Source: Hymenobacter telluris
Lineage (GTDB): Bacteria; Bacteroidota; Bacteroidia; Cytophagales; Hymenobacteraceae
DNA: 64,000 nucleotides
Direction of reading: 5' to 3'
Assembly: GCF_017313265.1 (NCBI RefSeq)
Contig: NZ_JAFLQZ010000002.1
Location: forward strand, 248,001-312,000
This document shows positions 34,997-44,526 of this stretch, in pieces (position 1 is the first letter of the stretch; the number at the start of each line of letters is the position of its first letter). The notes below the pieces were generated by a model. The model worked only from the letters and a program-made list of their open reading frames with translations, was not told the DNA's origin and ran no database searches. A program made the position numbers and the translations under genes.

Positions 34997-36499
34997 CTAA
35001 CGGGCCAGCGCGCGCCGGGGCTTTTCCACTACTACAATCAGGGCCACAAATACGGCGCACAGCCCCAGGTGCCAAGCGTGGCGTACCCAATAATCAGCTG
35101 GGGTGATGAACCAGCCCAGCGCCACCACCCCGGAGGCCACCAGCAGCCACGCCAGCAGGCGGCCCACCGGGTAGGGCACCGGAAAATGCCGCTCGCCCAG
35201 CCACCAGCAAATAGCGGCCATCATGAAGTAGCAGGCCAGCGTAGCCAGCGCGCAGCCCATGTAGCCCAGTACCGGAATAAGCAGCAGGTTGAGCGCAACG
35301 GTCAGCACGGCACCGGCGCCGCCAATGTAGGTGCCATAGTAGGTCTTATCGGTGAGCTTGAACCACACCGACAGGTTCCAATACACCCCCAGAAACAGGT
35401 TGGCCATCAGCAAGACGGGTACCACCGCCACCCCTTCACGGTACTCGGCGCGGCGCAGAAATGCCTGGGCAAAGTCTTCGATATTGATACTGATAAACAC
35501 GAAGATGAACGCGCAGCAGAGCGTGAACCACTTCAGCACCAGCGCAAACGTAGCCGGCGAGTTTTTCTCGGTGCTTTGGGCGAAGAAGAACGGCTCGGCG
35601 GAATAGCGGAACGCCTGAATTACCAGGCTCATGAAGATGCTGAGCTTGTAGCACGCCCCATAAATACCGGCCACCGTCTCACTGCTCTTGCCTGGGTAAA
35701 AGCCTTTGGGTAGCCAGGCTGGCAGCAGAATCCGGTCCAGCGTTTCATTCACCATGCCGGCCAAGCCCATCAGCATAATCGGGTAGGCGTAGACCAGCAG
35801 CGGCTGCAAGGCCGCAAAATCCAGCCGGAAACGGAAGCCGGCAAACTCGCGGGCTAGTAGCAACAGCGTGAGGGCACTGGCCGCCAGGTTGGAGAGAAAC
35901 ACATAGCCTACCCCGATGCTAGGGTCGTAGATGCTGGCTATGACTGGTTGCAGCACGCTCAGGTACTCGCCCGCCATGATGTCGGGGCATACGATGATGA
36001 AGAACAGGTTGAGTGCCACGTTCAGCACAATGTTGGCCATGCGAATGGTGGCAAACTTGCGGGCCTTGTTTTCCAGCCGCAGCCGGGCAAACGGAATGGC
36101 CGCTACGGCGTCCAACCCCAGAATCAGGGCCAGCCACACTGCGTATCGTTCCTGGCCCGAGGGCAAGCTCAGCAGCCGCAGCAAAGTGCCCGCCTGCCAC
36201 GCCAGCACCGCCGAAAACAGTACGCTGCTTACCAGCAGCAAGCTCAGCACCCGGTTATATAGTAGCTGCCGGTCGGTGCCGGGCCGGTTGGCAAAGCGGA
36301 AAAACGTGGTTTCCAGCCCGTAGGTAAATAGCACGTTCAGAAAGGAAACGCAGGCGTACAGCGCCGTTACAATGCCGTACTCGGCGGCTTCAAACCGAGC
36401 CGTATATACTGGCACGAGCAAATACGTCAGCACACGGCCAACAATGCTGCTCACGCCATAGATGGCTGTCTGAGAAGCCAGCTTTTTCGCTACACTCAT
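34997..36499 (-). CDS. Polysaccharide flippase (Wzx/MATE-like)
   Basis: The 500-residue protein has 12-14 membrane helices and begins [23 protein letters not shown], the normal opening of oligosaccharide flippases. [21 protein letters not shown] fits the second helix. Members carry undecaprenyl-linked glycans across the inner membrane. It should export lipopolysaccharide or capsule units. It is first in the leftward cluster with dut, the nucleotidyltransferase and three envelope genes. The ATG at 36499 is clear. Confidence 0.9.
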   Translation of the reverse strand: MSVAKKLASQTAIYGVSSIVGRVLTYLLVPVYTARFEAAEYGIVTALYACVSFLNVLFTYGLETTFFRFANRPGTDRQLLYNRVLSLLLVSSVLFSAVLAWQAGTLLRLLSLPSGQERYAVWLALILGLDAVAAIPFARLRLENKARKFATIRMANIVLNVALNLFFIIVCPDIMAGEYLSVLQPVIASIYDPSIGVGYVFLSNLAASALTLLLLAREFAGFRFRLDFAALQPLLVYAYPIMLMGLAGMVNETLDRILLPAWLPKGFYPGKSSETVAGIYGACYKLSIFMSLVIQAFRYSAEPFFFAQSTEKNSPATFALVLKWFTLCCAFIFVFISINIEDFAQAFLRRAEYREGVAVVPVLLMANLFLGVYWNLSVWFKLTDKTYYGTYIGGAGAVLTVALNLLLIPVLGYMGCALATLACYFMMAAICWWLGERHFPVPYPVGRLLAWLLVASGVVALGWFITPADYWVRHAWHLGLCAVFVALIVVVEKPRRALAR

Positions 36500-36519
36500 G
36501 TACTCAATTAAAAATTATG

Positions 36520-36606
36520 AATTAAAAATTAAAAATTGGAAAAAGGCCGCCGTGCCTGAAGCAGGAGCAAGAAGTAGCAAACCGGGGCCGCTTTTAATTT
36601 TTAATT
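36520..36606. repeat. AT-rich intergenic inverted repeat
   Basis: AATTAAAAATTAAAA at 36520-36534 is matched by its reverse complement at 36592-36606 (15 bp), around a GC-rich loop. Further AATTAAAA words flank both arms. It lies between enoyl-CoA hydratase and the flippase and may act as a terminator or be a repeat element. Confidence 0.65.
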
Positions 36607-36624
36607 ACCAACTTTTAATTCAAG

Positions 36625-37413
36625 CTACTTGCCCGTAAACGCCGCGGGGCGCTTCTCTAAAAAAGCCTGGGTGCCTTCCTTGAAATCATCGGAGGCAAAG
36701 CAGCGAGCAAAGGCGTTGGCCTCGGTTTGGTAGCCGTGCCGCTCATCGGCGAAGTAGGCATTCACGCTGTCAATCACCAAACCCACGGCCAGCGGGGCCT
36801 TGCTCAGGATGCGGCTCAGCAACTCGCGCGTGAAGGTTAGCAGCTCGGCGGCGGGTACTACGTGGTTTACCAGGCCCAGCCGCAGGGCTTCGTCGGCTTT
36901 CACCATGTCGGCCGTCAGCATCAGTTCCAGCGCTTTGCCTTTGCCAATCAGCTGGGTCAGGCGCTGGGTGCCGCCGTAGCCTGGTATCAACCCCAGGTTC
37001 ACTTCGGGCTGCCCGAAGCGGGCATTTTCGGCGGCTATGCGCAGGTGGCAGGCCATAGCCAGCTCGCAGCCACCGCCCAGCGCAAAGCCATTGACGGCCG
37101 CTACTACGGGCTTGGGGCTTTCCTCAATCATGCAGAATACTTCCTGGCCCTGCTCGGAAGCGCGCCGGGCCAATGGCTCACTCAGCGCCGCCAGCTCGGC
37201 AATATCCGCGCCGGCCACGAAGGCTTTGTCGCCGCTGCCAGTCAAGATGATGCCGCGCACCTGCTGGTCGTCGAGGGCCTGCTGCATGGCTTTGCCAATC
37301 TCGCTGATGGTGGCGCCGTTCAGGGCGTTGAGCTTGGTGGGACGGTTCAGGGTGAGCGTCAGGATGCCGGAAGTGGTATCCAGGTCGTAGAGAAGATTTT
37401 CGAAAGAAGCCAT
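36625..37413 (-). CDS. Enoyl-CoA hydratase/isomerase family protein
   Basis: The 262-residue protein is a crotonase-fold enzyme. The oxyanion-hole segments FVAGADIAEL (about 64-73) and NGFALGGGCELAMACH (about 106-121) are there, with both catalytic Glu in place (GGCELAM and GQPEVNLGLIPGYGGTQ). It should hydrate enoyl-CoA in fatty-acid or amino-acid breakdown. The ATG at 37413 matches the family start; the frame to 37494 adds an unrelated leader. A TATCTTTG box lies at 37450-37457 on the same strand. Confidence 0.93.
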   Translation of the reverse strand: MASFENLLYDLDTTSGILTLTLNRPTKLNALNGATISEIGKAMQQALDDQQVRGIILTGSGDKAFVAGADIAELAALSEPLARRASEQGQEVFCMIEESPKPVVAAVNGFALGGGCELAMACHLRIAAENARFGQPEVNLGLIPGYGGTQRLTQLIGKGKALELMLTADMVKADEALRLGLVNHVVPAAELLTFTRELLSRILSKAPLAVGLVIDSVNAYFADERHGYQTEANAFARCFASDDFKEGTQAFLEKRPAAFTGK

Positions 37414-37650
37414 AGAGCGGAAAAGGAAACAGGCGGTAGCAGATGCCGGCAAAGATAGCCGAAATCGGAAGCCAGCTACCGACCTGTAGCGCACCGCAAG
37501 CTGACTTCAACTGCTAGAAATGTATGGCAGAAGATAGTGAGGACTTGGCCCGCTAGATTATGTTCTGTGGTGGATACCTGTTGAGGTATTAAATAAATAT
37601 TATATTGGCTTGTGTATTTTGTTCATTCATCACCGTAACCATTTAAGCGT

Positions 37651-38073
37651 ATGGGATTTGTTTCCGAATTCAAGGAGTTTATTTCCAAAGGAAATGTGCT
37701 CGATTTAGCAGTTGGTGTCATCATTGGCGGCGCATTTGGCAATATCGTCAAGTCGTTAACGGATGATATTCTGATGCCAGTGTTAAGTCTGCTTACAGGC
37801 GGAATGGACTTCAAAGATTGGTTTCTGGCGCTGGATGGTACCTCGTACAAAACGCTGGAAGAAGCCAAGAAAGCTGGCGCTGCCACTGTCAATTATGGCT
37901 TGTTTCTGAATGCTGTTATTACCTTTCTACTAATGGCGTTTGCTATTTTCTGGATTGTGAAGCTGGCTAATCGTTTCAAAAAGCCACAGGAAGTGGTAGT
38001 AGCCGACCCTGGCCCTACCAAAGACCAAGTGCTGCTCATGGAAATTCGGGACGCCCTGCGCAACCGCAGCTAA
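37651..38073 (+). CDS. mscL: Large-conductance mechanosensitive channel
   Basis: The 140-residue MscL opens when membrane tension rises and saves cells from osmotic shock. It has the N-terminal amphipathic helix (FVSEFKEFISKGN), TM1 (VLDLAVGVIIGGAFGNIVKSLTDDI in outline), a periplasmic loop, TM2 (NAVITFLLMAFAIFWIV) and the C-terminal bundle. The gene is alone and ends in a strong hairpin. Confidence 0.96.
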   Translation: MGFVSEFKEFISKGNVLDLAVGVIIGGAFGNIVKSLTDDILMPVLSLLTGGMDFKDWFLALDGTSYKTLEEAKKAGAATVNYGLFLNAVITFLLMAFAIFWIVKLANRFKKPQEVVVADPGPTKDQVLLMEIRDALRNRS

Positions 38074-38097
38074 GCTCCTGCTGTCGTAGTTTCTGGT

Positions 38098-38144
38098 GAA
38101 AGCCGGCTTCCTCTCTTGCGCTGCTAGGGAGGAAGCCGGCTTTC
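38098..38144 (+). terminator. Terminator of mscL
   Basis: A 16-bp perfect stem joins 38098-38113 and 38129-38144 with a 15-base loop, followed by TTTG. It lies 25 bases past the mscL stop and before the DUF3078 gene, so that gene needs its own promoter. Confidence 0.85.
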
Positions 38145-38180
38145 TTTGTCCCCGGATTTTCACTTCATTTTCTAGTTCCT

Positions 38181-39182
38181 ATGAGAATAGCTGCCCTTAT
38201 TCGACGATACTACGCAGTATGCAGCCTGTTACTAGCCTTACCGGTGGCTACCCTGGCGCAGGCAATTCCAAACCGGGCTCCGGTTCCGCAGGAAACGTTC
38301 AGAATATCCGCCGAGGTAGATACGGCGCGGGGTTGGCGGCATGGGGGAGCCGGTACGCTCAATTTCAGTCAGGTGAGCCTTAGTAACTGGGCCCCGGGCG
38401 GGCAAAGCTCCCTGTCGTTGCTGGGGCTGGGTAATAGCTACGCGCATTACCGCGGCGAAAAGCACTCCTTCGATTTGGCGGGCAACCTCGTGTATGGCTT
38501 GCTGAAAGCCGGCAAAGCCAAGGTGCGCAAAAACGACGACCGGCTGGAAGTGAACGGCCGCTACGCCCGCAACTTCGCCCCCAAATGGTCGTATGCCACG
38601 CAGCTAAACCTGAAAACTCAGCTTACACCCACCTACGACGCCTCGAAAACCGATTCTCTGCTGTCTAAATTCTTCGCACCCGCTTATATCCTGGCCTCCT
38701 TAGGTTTCGAGTATAAGCCAGACGAAAATTTCTCGTTATTTCTGTCGCCTGTCACCGGTAAATTCACTGTAGTAGCCGACCGGGCGCTGGCTGATGCCGG
38801 CTCGTTTGGCGTGAAAGCCGCCCGGCTGGGCCCCGACGGCTTGCCAGTGCGCAACACCGGTGAGCGGCTGCGCGAGGAACTGGGCGCGTACCTCAACGCC
38901 CGCTACCGCCGGCCCCTCATGACCAACATCACCTATCAAACACGGCTGGAACTGTTCAGCAACTATTTCCACAACCCGCAGAACATTGATGTGAACTGGG
39001 AAAACTTGATTGATTTCAAAATCAATAAATTCTTTAGCGCCAGCGTTGCTACCACATTGATCTACGACGACGACATTCTGGTGCCGCTAAACGCCGACCA
39101 GCAAAATGCCGAAGGCACGGCCCGCGGCCGACGGATTCAGTTCAAAGAAACGCTAGGTATCGGGCTGACTTACAAGTTTTAA
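38181..39182 (+). CDS. DUF3078 domain outer-membrane protein
   Basis: The 333-residue protein has a signal peptide cut before Gln (ATLA then QAIP). The mature part has the DUF3078 opening WRHGGAGTLNFSQVSLSNWAPGG (in parts), then many alternating strands with aromatics, ending KETLGIGLTYKF, a C-terminal Phe typical for outer-membrane barrels. DUF3078 is frequent in Bacteroidota. Its function is not known. Confidence 0.85.
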   Translation: MRIAALIRRYYAVCSLLLALPVATLAQAIPNRAPVPQETFRISAEVDTARGWRHGGAGTLNFSQVSLSNWAPGGQSSLSLLGLGNSYAHYRGEKHSFDLAGNLVYGLLKAGKAKVRKNDDRLEVNGRYARNFAPKWSYATQLNLKTQLTPTYDASKTDSLLSKFFAPAYILASLGFEYKPDENFSLFLSPVTGKFTVVADRALADAGSFGVKAARLGPDGLPVRNTGERLREELGAYLNARYRRPLMTNITYQTRLELFSNYFHNPQNIDVNWENLIDFKINKFFSASVATTLIYDDDILVPLNADQQNAEGTARGRRIQFKETLGIGLTYKF

Positions 39183-39291
39183 AGAAATTGAACTATCTTA
39201 GCATACTGCCCGTTGCCGCGCTAGAAATACTGCCCCTTTTTGCCCGCTGATTTCCGCCGGTCCCACCCGCCTATTTTACCCATTTTCGCGC

Positions 39292-39732
39292 ATGAAACAA
39301 CTGTTAGCTGTCTTGGTGTTGATTTTCGCAGGCTTGCTAAACCGCACCGCCTATGCCCAAGCTCCTACTCTTCCTTCCGATGGACCAACTGCCCGCCAAG
39401 AGCAGACTCCTCGCAAGCGCAAAGCTAGCTCCGTGGATATTGCCAACATGCAGCGGCGCATGAACATGAACCCGGAGGAAGCCAAGCGCGACCAGCAGTT
39501 GGAGGTATTGCAAGCCCGCGCTGGTGGTGGCAACACTAGCTTCGGCCGCGCCGCAGGCCCAGCCCGGCAGTACGAAAAAGGCAACGGCGGTTTCACGGTG
39601 CGCAAGTTCAAAGCCAGCAAGCACGCCCGCAACGCCATGATGAAGCGCGGGCAGAGCCGCCCCGCCATGGGCATCGACCCCAAAGGCAAACCATTGAAGC
39701 ACAAGAAGAAAAAGCATTTCCTGTTCTTCTAA
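39292..39732 (+). CDS. Small basic secreted hypothetical protein
   Basis: The 146-residue protein has a signal peptide cut before Gln (AYA then QAPT). The mature part is rich in Lys/Arg and has no known domain; it includes IANMQRRMNMNPEEAKRDQQLE, a short helix, and an end of KHKKKKHFLFF. It may bind an acidic partner in the envelope. It stands alone and is closed by a terminator. No function is assigned. Confidence 0.7.
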   Translation: MKQLLAVLVLIFAGLLNRTAYAQAPTLPSDGPTARQEQTPRKRKASSVDIANMQRRMNMNPEEAKRDQQLEVLQARAGGGNTSFGRAAGPARQYEKGNGGFTVRKFKASKHARNAMMKRGQSRPAMGIDPKGKPLKHKKKKHFLFF

Positions 39733-40238
39733 CCGATAGGTAGTTACTCTAGCAGATCTACAATAGACGATAAAGGAAAAAGCCCCGGTGCATAGCACTA
39801 GGGCTTTTTTCATCTTTAGTGGAATCGGGGCCACCGTTCGCCCCCGGTTTAACTAAAGAAGGCACTTGTAACCGGTTGGTTACACAAACTTTAAAACTGC
39901 TGCCACCACTACGACAGTTAATATCTAGGAGCATCTCTGTTGAGACTCGGCAACGCTGAAAGAACTGTCGTACCACAGCAGATGATTATATCGTTATAGG
40001 TGTGTAGTCCAGATGGTGTGCTTGGTTATCGGTGGCAGAAGAAACGAAAGCAACTATAGGCAATGGGTTCATCGTGGAAGAAAGGCGACACGCACGCATA
40101 GCGAAGAGCTTCATATCATAAGCTGGTTTTAAAAGCGTACATACTGCCTTTATACTACCATGCTTCAAATAGAATAAAATCGATAAAATTACAAGCAGAA
40201 ACACACTGATAGGGCCAGCATCCGAAAGATGCAGTTGG
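39733..40238. other. Intergenic region, 506 bp
   Basis: The gap starts with the terminator of the small basic protein. The rest contains a small GTAACC/GGTTAC palindrome near 39867-39882 and, at the right end (40214-40241), a stem built from GCATC/GATGC with flanking GCCA/TGGC that probably ends the leftward barrel gene. Short frames here have no protein-like features. Confidence 0.45.
39777..39810 (+). terminator. Terminator of the small basic protein gene
   Basis: AAAAAGCCC (39777-39785) pairs with GGGCTTTTTT (39801-39810), with extra GTGC/GCAC pairing inside. It lies 44 bases past the stop codon and works in the rightward direction. Confidence 0.8.
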
Positions 40239-41066
40239 CTAGAACTTGCTGGTAAGCCCTAGTTTCAAATAGCTCATATCGTAGCCTAACTCGGCAAATG
40301 CTCCGAGCTTATCCGTGAACAGGTAACGGCCACCTAGGAAGATACCGCCCTCGAGACGGGTTTTATTGGCATAATCCCCAATAGAGTTGTCAGAGTAATT
40401 AGTGGAATACCTTGTAATACGAGCGGCCAAACTCACGCCAGCATACGTGTCCACCTTAGGGTTATCGGTGAAATTGTAATGATAAGCCCCACGGGCAGCT
40501 ATATAAATATTGCTCCAAGTAGATTTGTAGTCATTGCCTAAAATGTCCCACGTGTAGCTATCTGATTTATAGCCAACCAAGCCCCCCACGCTGATTACGC
40601 CAGGGCCAATACCTTCCAGAATGCCTTTTTCAACAGAGAGACTAATAGCTGGCGACGAGTGCAAACTGCCTCCTAAACCGCTGTAGCCGTATCCGTATCC
40701 ATTTCCCAGTCCTAACCCCAGGTTCACACCTATGGTGCCCTTGGCGAAGGAGGGTGCTTGCTGCGGCGCCACACCCGGAATCTCAAGTTTAGGAGAAGAA
40801 GCAGGCGGCGGTGTGGCTGGTGCTGGTGTAGTAGGGGCTGGTTTAGCTGCTGGTTGGGCAGCTGGCTTTGCAACGGGCTTAGCAGCTGGCCGAGCTGTAG
40901 TGGTAGTGCGCGTGGCAGCTGGCTTAGTAGCAGTGCTGGTTTTAGAAGATACTTTAGCTGCTGAGGTTTTAGCTGCAGCTGGCTTAGTGGCCGTTTTGGT
41001 TTGGGCTATAGCTGAAGTTGCTGTTAATCCGGCGCTTAGCAATACAAGAGCAAATGCTGACTTCAT
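40239..41066 (-). CDS. Outer-membrane beta-barrel protein with Ala/Lys/Pro-rich linker
   Basis: The 275-residue protein has a signal peptide cut before Gln (AIA then QTKT), then about 75 residues built from Ala, Lys, Thr and Pro (KPAAKPVAKPAAQPAAKP-type), then about 170 residues of alternating strands with Gly/Tyr (GLGLGNGYGYGYSGLGG) ending LKLGLTSKF. It should be a small barrel with a flexible, basic periplasmic extension that could touch the cell wall. A canonical promoter lies upstream at 41106-41136. Confidence 0.75.
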   Translation of the reverse strand: MKSAFALVLLSAGLTATSAIAQTKTATKPAAAKTSAAKVSSKTSTATKPAATRTTTTARPAAKPVAKPAAQPAAKPAPTTPAPATPPPASSPKLEIPGVAPQQAPSFAKGTIGVNLGLGLGNGYGYGYSGLGGSLHSSPAISLSVEKGILEGIGPGVISVGGLVGYKSDSYTWDILGNDYKSTWSNIYIAARGAYHYNFTDNPKVDTYAGVSLAARITRYSTNYSDNSIGDYANKTRLEGGIFLGGRYLFTDKLGAFAELGYDMSYLKLGLTSKF

Positions 41067-41105
41067 GTGGATCGGGGAATGATGTAACTTAATCGTTGAG
41101 AGATA

Positions 41106-41136
41106 CAAAAATACCCGTACTCCCAGCCGCTGTCAA
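41106..41136 (-). promoter_or_regulatory. Canonical Bacteroidota promoter of the barrel gene
   Basis: On the minus strand TTG (41136-41134) is followed by exactly 20 bases and then TATTTTTG (41113-41106), matching TTG-N19/20-TAnnTTTG. The start site should lie near 41100, about 35 nt before the ATG at 41066. Confidence 0.7.
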
Positions 41137-41210
41137 TAACATGATGATGTGACAACGCTTTCAAGTCGCGAATTAGGTATAATTGGGCCATTTAAGGTTC
41201 GTTATATACG

Positions 41211-41247
41211 CACAACGCCCCGGCTGCTGAGCAACCGGGGCGTTGTG
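41211..41247 (-). terminator. Terminator of the rimP-nusA-infB operon
   Basis: A 13-bp perfect stem (41211-41223 with 41235-41247, CACAACGCCCCGG and its complement) lies 35 bases past the infB stop. The tail on the minus strand is mixed, so efficiency is uncertain. Confidence 0.7.
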
Positions 41248-41281
41248 TTTCTATGGTATTTTGCTGCAAACCGAAGGTTGC

Positions 41282-44200
41282 TTACAAAGTCCGCTTCACT
41301 TCTTTTTCTTCGAAGCCTTCGATGTTGTCTCCCTCTTGCAGGTCGTTGAACCCTTTCAGCGAGATACCGCACTCGTAGCCTTGGCGTACTTCCGACACAT
41401 CGTCTTTGTAGCGCTTGAGGTCCTGAATTTCGCCTGAGTACACCACAATGCCATTGCGTACGAGCCGTACTTTGGTTTTGCGAGTGAAAGTGCCTTCCGT
41501 CACCATACAGCCACCGATGGAGCCCACTTTGGTGATGTTGAACACCTGCCGGATTTCGGCATTGGCTACTACCACTTCCTGCACCGTTGGGGCCAGCATG
41601 CCTTCCATGGCATCCTTCACCTCATTGATGGCATTATAGATGATAGAGTAGAGGCGGATGTCAATCTGCTCCTGCTCAGCCAATTTCCGGGCGCTCTGCG
41701 AAGGCCGCACCTGGAAGCCAATGATGATGGCATCGGAAGCCGAAGCCAGCAGTACATCAGACTCCGAAATAGCACCCACGCCTTTGCTGAGGATATTCAC
41801 CGAAACTTCCGGCGTGCTCAGCTTCAGCAAGGAGTCGGCCAGTGCTTCCACCGAACCGTCCACGTCACCTTTCACGATGATGTTCAGCTCTTTAAACGAA
41901 GCCAGTGCCAGACGACGACCAATTTCATCCAGCGTGATGTGCTTCTTGGTGCGCATGGTCTGCTCACGGGAAAGCTGCTGCCGTTGCGTTGCCAGTTCAC
42001 GGGCTTCGCGTTCGGTCTCCATCACCTGAATTTTGTCGCCGGCCTGTGGAGCGCCGGTCAAGCCGAGCACCTGTACCGGAGTTGCCGGACCCGCCTGCTT
42101 CATCTTCTTGCCGCGGTGGTCGGTCATGGCTTTCACGCGGCCGTAGTGCGGACCAGCCAGCACCACGTCGCCCACTTTCATGGTACCAGTCTGCACCAGG
42201 ATAGTAGTTACATAACCACGGCCTTTGTCCAGCGAGGCTTCAATAACTGCCCCAATGGCACTGCGGTCTGGGTTGGCTTTCAGCTCCAATATCTCAGCTT
42301 CCAGCAACACCTTTTCCAGTAGGTCGTCAATACCAAGCCCAGTTTTGGCCGATACTTCTTGCGACTGGTATTTACCACCCCATTCTTCTACCAGCACGTT
42401 GATAGCCGACAGTTCCTCACGGACTTTATCGGGGTTAGCACCCGGCTTATCGATTTTATTGAGGGCAATAACAATCGGTACGCCAGCCGCTTGCGCGTGG
42501 TTGATGGCTTCCTTGGTCTGCGGCATCACCGAGTCGTCGGCAGCTACCACAATAATGGCAATGTCGGTAATCTTAGCACCACGGGCACGCATAGCGGTAA
42601 ACGCTTCGTGACCCGGCGTGTCAAGGAAAGTAACCCGTTTGCCTGATTTGGTTAGTACGTCGTAGGCACCGATGTGCTGCGTAATACCGCCGGCTTCGCC
42701 TTTGGCCACGCTGGCATTCCGGATGTAGTCAAGCAACGAAGTCTTACCGTGGTCGACGTGGCCCATGATGGTCACAATAGGAGCGCGAGGCTGCAAATCC
42801 TCTTCGTTATCCTCAATTTCGATTGTGGTATCTTCTTCCTCGGCGCTCAAGAACTCTACGTCGTAGCCAAATTCGTCGGCAATAACTGTAATGGCTTCGG
42901 CATCGAGGCGCTGGTTGATGGATACGAACATGCCCATATTTAGGCAGATCTTAATCACTTCGTTCACCGATACATCCATCAGTGAAGCCAAGTCATTGGC
43001 CGAGATGAATTCGGTTACTTTCAGTGTTTTAGCATCCAGTTCGTTTTGAGCGCGCTGTGCTTCACGATCTTCGGCCACACCAGCCCGCTTGTCGCGGCGG
43101 TACTTAGCGCGGTTATTCTGGTTGCCACCACGGCCGCCGCTGAGCTTAGCCAGCGTAGCCTTGATTTGTTCCTGAATCTGCTTTTCGTTCTGCTCTGGTG
43201 TGAGCGGGACGGCGGGGGCTTGGCGCTGGGCTGCCTGGCCAGTGCCCGTAACCCGCGGAGCGGCATTCGGCCGGTTGCCTTGGGCGCTGTTGTTGCCACG
43301 TGGGCCAGTGCCTGTTGGTCGGTTGCCTTGGTAGCCGCCACCCTGGCCTTGCTGGGTACCACCTTGACCCTGGCCGCCTTGGCCGGGTTGTGCGGTGCCT
43401 GCCTGACCTGGGATGCGCTGGCGCTGACGCTTCTTCGCGTCGGCAGCATTCAGGCCGCTCTTACGCACGTCGGACGAAGCTACGGGCCGTGGGCCACGGC
43501 CACCCGCTCCACCACGCCGCGACGAATCGAGCGGTAGCTCAATTTTTCCCAGTACGGTCAAGCCCTTCAACTGATCTGCACGAGCCGTGATAGTACCAGC
43601 TTCTTCAGTTGAAGCTTCAGGGGCGGCAGGAGCAACTGGTGTAGCAGCTACCGGAGCAGGAGCCGGGGCTGGCTTGCTTTCGGGAGCTTTCGTTTCAGTT
43701 GGCGCAGGAGCTGCGGGCTTGGGTGCTTCCACAGGTTCAGGTGCAAGAGCTGCCGGTGCCGATACTACAGGCGCTGGTGGGGCTACCGGAGTAGCAGCCA
43801 CTGGAGCGGGAGTTGGCGCTACCGGAGCAGGCTCTGGCTTAGGTGCTTCAACCGGTGCTGGTGTAACGGCCACTGGCGGCGCTGCTACTGGGGTAGGGGC
43901 TGGTGGCGGAGTTGGCGCAGCAGCTGGCCGGGGCGGCACCGGCCGACCTTTGGAATCAAGCTCAATTTTACCCAAGACCTTTAGGCCGGGTACTTTAGGA
44001 GCTTCTACCACTGGAGCAGGGGTGGGCTCCGGGGCCGCAGCAGGGGCTGTTACAACTGGTGCTGCAACCGGGGCAGGAGCAGGTTTAGGCGCTTCAGCTG
44101 GCTTAGGGGCGGGAACTGGAGCCACTGGCGCTTTGGGCGCTACTGGCTCAGCAGGACGCGCCAAAGCCGCAGCCTCCAACTCACTCTGGCGCTTGGCCTG

Positions 44201-44404
44201 ACTGAGTTTAGAAGCTTCGGCTTTGTCTTGGGCTGAAGACGCAAATTCCTTGTCCAGCAGCGCAACCTGATCCGAAGTCAGCTTGGTTGTGGGCTTATTT
44301 TCTACCGAAAATCCTTTTTTCGCTAGGGTTTCCACCAAGGTGTTCATCCCAACGTTCAGGTCTTTGGCTGCCTGACTAAGCCGTTTGGTTGCTGCTTCCG
44401 CCAT
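41282..44404 (-). CDS. infB: Translation initiation factor IF-2
   Basis: IF-2 places initiator tRNA on the ribosome using GTP. From ATG 44404 it has 1040 residues: an IF2 N-terminal motif ([21 protein letters not shown]), then a long Ala/Pro/Val-rich linker (about 75-290) and a Gly/Gln-rich stretch, a second N domain, and the GTPase (G1 GHVDHGKTS near 545, [12 protein letters not shown]), then domains II-IV. The linker makes it longer than E. coli IF-2 but is normal in Bacteroidota. It is last of the rimP-nusA-infB operon. A hairpin and a TACCTTTG box lie between nusA and infB. Confidence 0.97.
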   Translation of the reverse strand: MAEAATKRLSQAAKDLNVGMNTLVETLAKKGFSVENKPTTKLTSDQVALLDKEFASSAQDKAEASKLSQAKRQSELEAAALARPAEPVAPKAPVAPVPAPKPAEAPKPAPAPVAAPVVTAPAAAPEPTPAPVVEAPKVPGLKVLGKIELDSKGRPVPPRPAAAPTPPPAPTPVAAPPVAVTPAPVEAPKPEPAPVAPTPAPVAATPVAPPAPVVSAPAALAPEPVEAPKPAAPAPTETKAPESKPAPAPAPVAATPVAPAAPEASTEEAGTITARADQLKGLTVLGKIELPLDSSRRGGAGGRGPRPVASSDVRKSGLNAADAKKRQRQRIPGQAGTAQPGQGGQGQGGTQQGQGGGYQGNRPTGTGPRGNNSAQGNRPNAAPRVTGTGQAAQRQAPAVPLTPEQNEKQIQEQIKATLAKLSGGRGGNQNNRAKYRRDKRAGVAEDREAQRAQNELDAKTLKVTEFISANDLASLMDVSVNEVIKICLNMGMFVSINQRLDAEAITVIADEFGYDVEFLSAEEEDTTIEIEDNEEDLQPRAPIVTIMGHVDHGKTSLLDYIRNASVAKGEAGGITQHIGAYDVLTKSGKRVTFLDTPGHEAFTAMRARGAKITDIAIIVVAADDSVMPQTKEAINHAQAAGVPIVIALNKIDKPGANPDKVREELSAINVLVEEWGGKYQSQEVSAKTGLGIDDLLEKVLLEAEILELKANPDRSAIGAVIEASLDKGRGYVTTILVQTGTMKVGDVVLAGPHYGRVKAMTDHRGKKMKQAGPATPVQVLGLTGAPQAGDKIQVMETEREARELATQRQQLSREQTMRTKKHITLDEIGRRLALASFKELNIIVKGDVDGSVEALADSLLKLSTPEVSVNILSKGVGAISESDVLLASASDAIIIGFQVRPSQSARKLAEQEQIDIRLYSIIYNAINEVKDAMEGMLAPTVQEVVVANAEIRQVFNITKVGSIGGCMVTEGTFTRKTKVRLVRNGIVVYSGEIQDLKRYKDDVSEVRQGYECGISLKGFNDLQEGDNIEGFEEKEVKRTL

Positions 44405-44437
44405 TCTATGCTCGCGAACGATACTCTTATCTAATTG

Positions 44438-44489
44438 CAAAGGTACTACTTTAAATGGTGCCAGCCGACGTTAAATCCGGCCGGCTGGC
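44438..44489 (-). promoter_or_regulatory. Hairpin and -7-like box between nusA and infB
   Basis: In the direction of transcription, a GCCAGCCG/CGGCTGGC stem (44489-44460) is followed by TACCTTTG (44445-44438). This could partly end the rimP-nusA message and start extra infB transcripts. No TTG stands at the -33 position. Confidence 0.4.
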
Positions 44490-44526
44490 CCGATTTAATG
44501 CCTTTGCCGGGCCGAAGCCCGCGCGC

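Noticed and set aside
43587..44201. Ala/Gly-rich frame opposite the IF-2 linker
   Set aside because: Low-complexity shadow of the Ala/Pro/Val-rich linker in infB; also considered as a tandem repeat, but the units are irregular.
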